Source: Sphingobium scionense (lineage in GTDB: Bacteria; Pseudomonadota; Alphaproteobacteria; Sphingomonadales; Sphingomonadaceae). From it: 64,000 bases of DNA. The stretch spans positions 124,001 to 188,000 of the forward strand of contig NZ_JACIEU010000003.1 of NCBI RefSeq assembly GCF_014197035.1, written 5' to 3'. This document shows positions 63,966-64,000 of the stretch, piece by piece. The notes beneath the pieces were generated by a model, which made no database searches, was not told where the DNA came from, and saw only the letters and a list, made by a program, of their open reading frames with translations. The position numbers and the translations under genes are program-made. The first letter of the stretch is position 1. Every line of letters starts with the position of its first letter.

Positions 63966-64000
63966 CAGTCCGATCCGCCGGCGATCATCGCCCGGCCGTC
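63965..64000 (-). CDS. C-terminal end of an unidentified gene
   Basis: Only eleven codons and the stop are visible ([11 protein letters not shown]). The TGA overlaps the moaB ATG, so the gene is co-transcribed with moaB. Too short to identify. Confidence 0.4.
   Translation of the reverse strand, partial: DGRAMIAGGSD

Overview
The window looks like chromosomal DNA of a sphingomonad (Alphaproteobacteria, Sphingomonadales; Sphingobium-like by gene order). This is inferred from the even, high GC, the glyQ-glyS-ppdK order, a PepSY/PhoP/PhoQ-type regulatory trio, a beta-ketoadipate cluster, and short palindromic repeats that read as VIPAKAGI-like peptides. No database search was possible. I see no rRNA, CRISPR array, insertion sequence or prophage. 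The DNA is densely coding and no gene-free gap exceeds 300 bp.

Layout. (1) 1-6217: one aromatic-degradation operon on the + strand. It holds the end of a benzoate-type dioxygenase small subunit, a cis-diol dehydrogenase (benD), pcaIJ, a [2Fe-2S] ferredoxin, pcaD, pcaF and a ferredoxin reductase. Together they oxygenate a carboxylated arene and carry 3-oxoadipate enol-lactone to succinyl-CoA and acetyl-CoA; the catechol-cleavage genes are not in the window. (2) 6244-11000, - strand: aldo/keto reductase, DUF454 protein, PhoPQ-like two-component system with a PepSY protein, and a SIMPL-domain protein. (3) 11124-17132, + strand: Uup-type ABC-F ATPase, methyltransferase, VIT transporter, glutathione peroxidase, M20 peptidase, TRIC-like channel. 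(4) 17129-22968, - strand: LysE exporter, MaoC hydratase, PhoD phosphatase, nucleotide pyrophosphatase-like lipoprotein, hypoxanthine-DNA glycosylase, ychF. (5) 23179-31516: an orphan protein with an NlpC/P60-like and a muramidase-like part, then DUF2490 protein, pgm, an Ntn amide hydrolase, pth-rplY and two tandem TraB/GumN proteins. (6) 31651-37739: glyQ, glyS and ppdK, with a palindromic repeat between glyQ and glyS and a related copy inserted in frame inside glyS.

(7) 37779-44406: a helix-hairpin-helix membrane protein, two identical tRNA-Arg(ACG) genes with matching promoters around two tiny genes, cobyric acid synthase, a TadE/TadG pair, a Phd-like/PAS fusion and a small membrane protein. 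(8) 44427-49404, - strand: astB, astA and an M20 hydrolase for arginine succinylation, then a DUF481 outer-membrane protein and rppH. (9) 49594-54564: photolyase, cyclopropane-fatty-acid synthase, SDR, purF. (10) 54749-59542: an unbroken cytochrome c maturation operon ccmC-D-E-F-G-H-I, without ccmAB. (11) 59676-64000: kup with an 18-bp in-frame tandem duplication, an SPL-type radical SAM protein, a YbjN protein, a large palindromic element, moaB and the last codons of another gene.

Most of the window is core metabolism and housekeeping. The least explained items are the orphan at 23179, the in-frame palindromic insertion in glyS, the repeat family at 40803 and 63297, the Phd-PAS fusion, and the duplicated benD tail.
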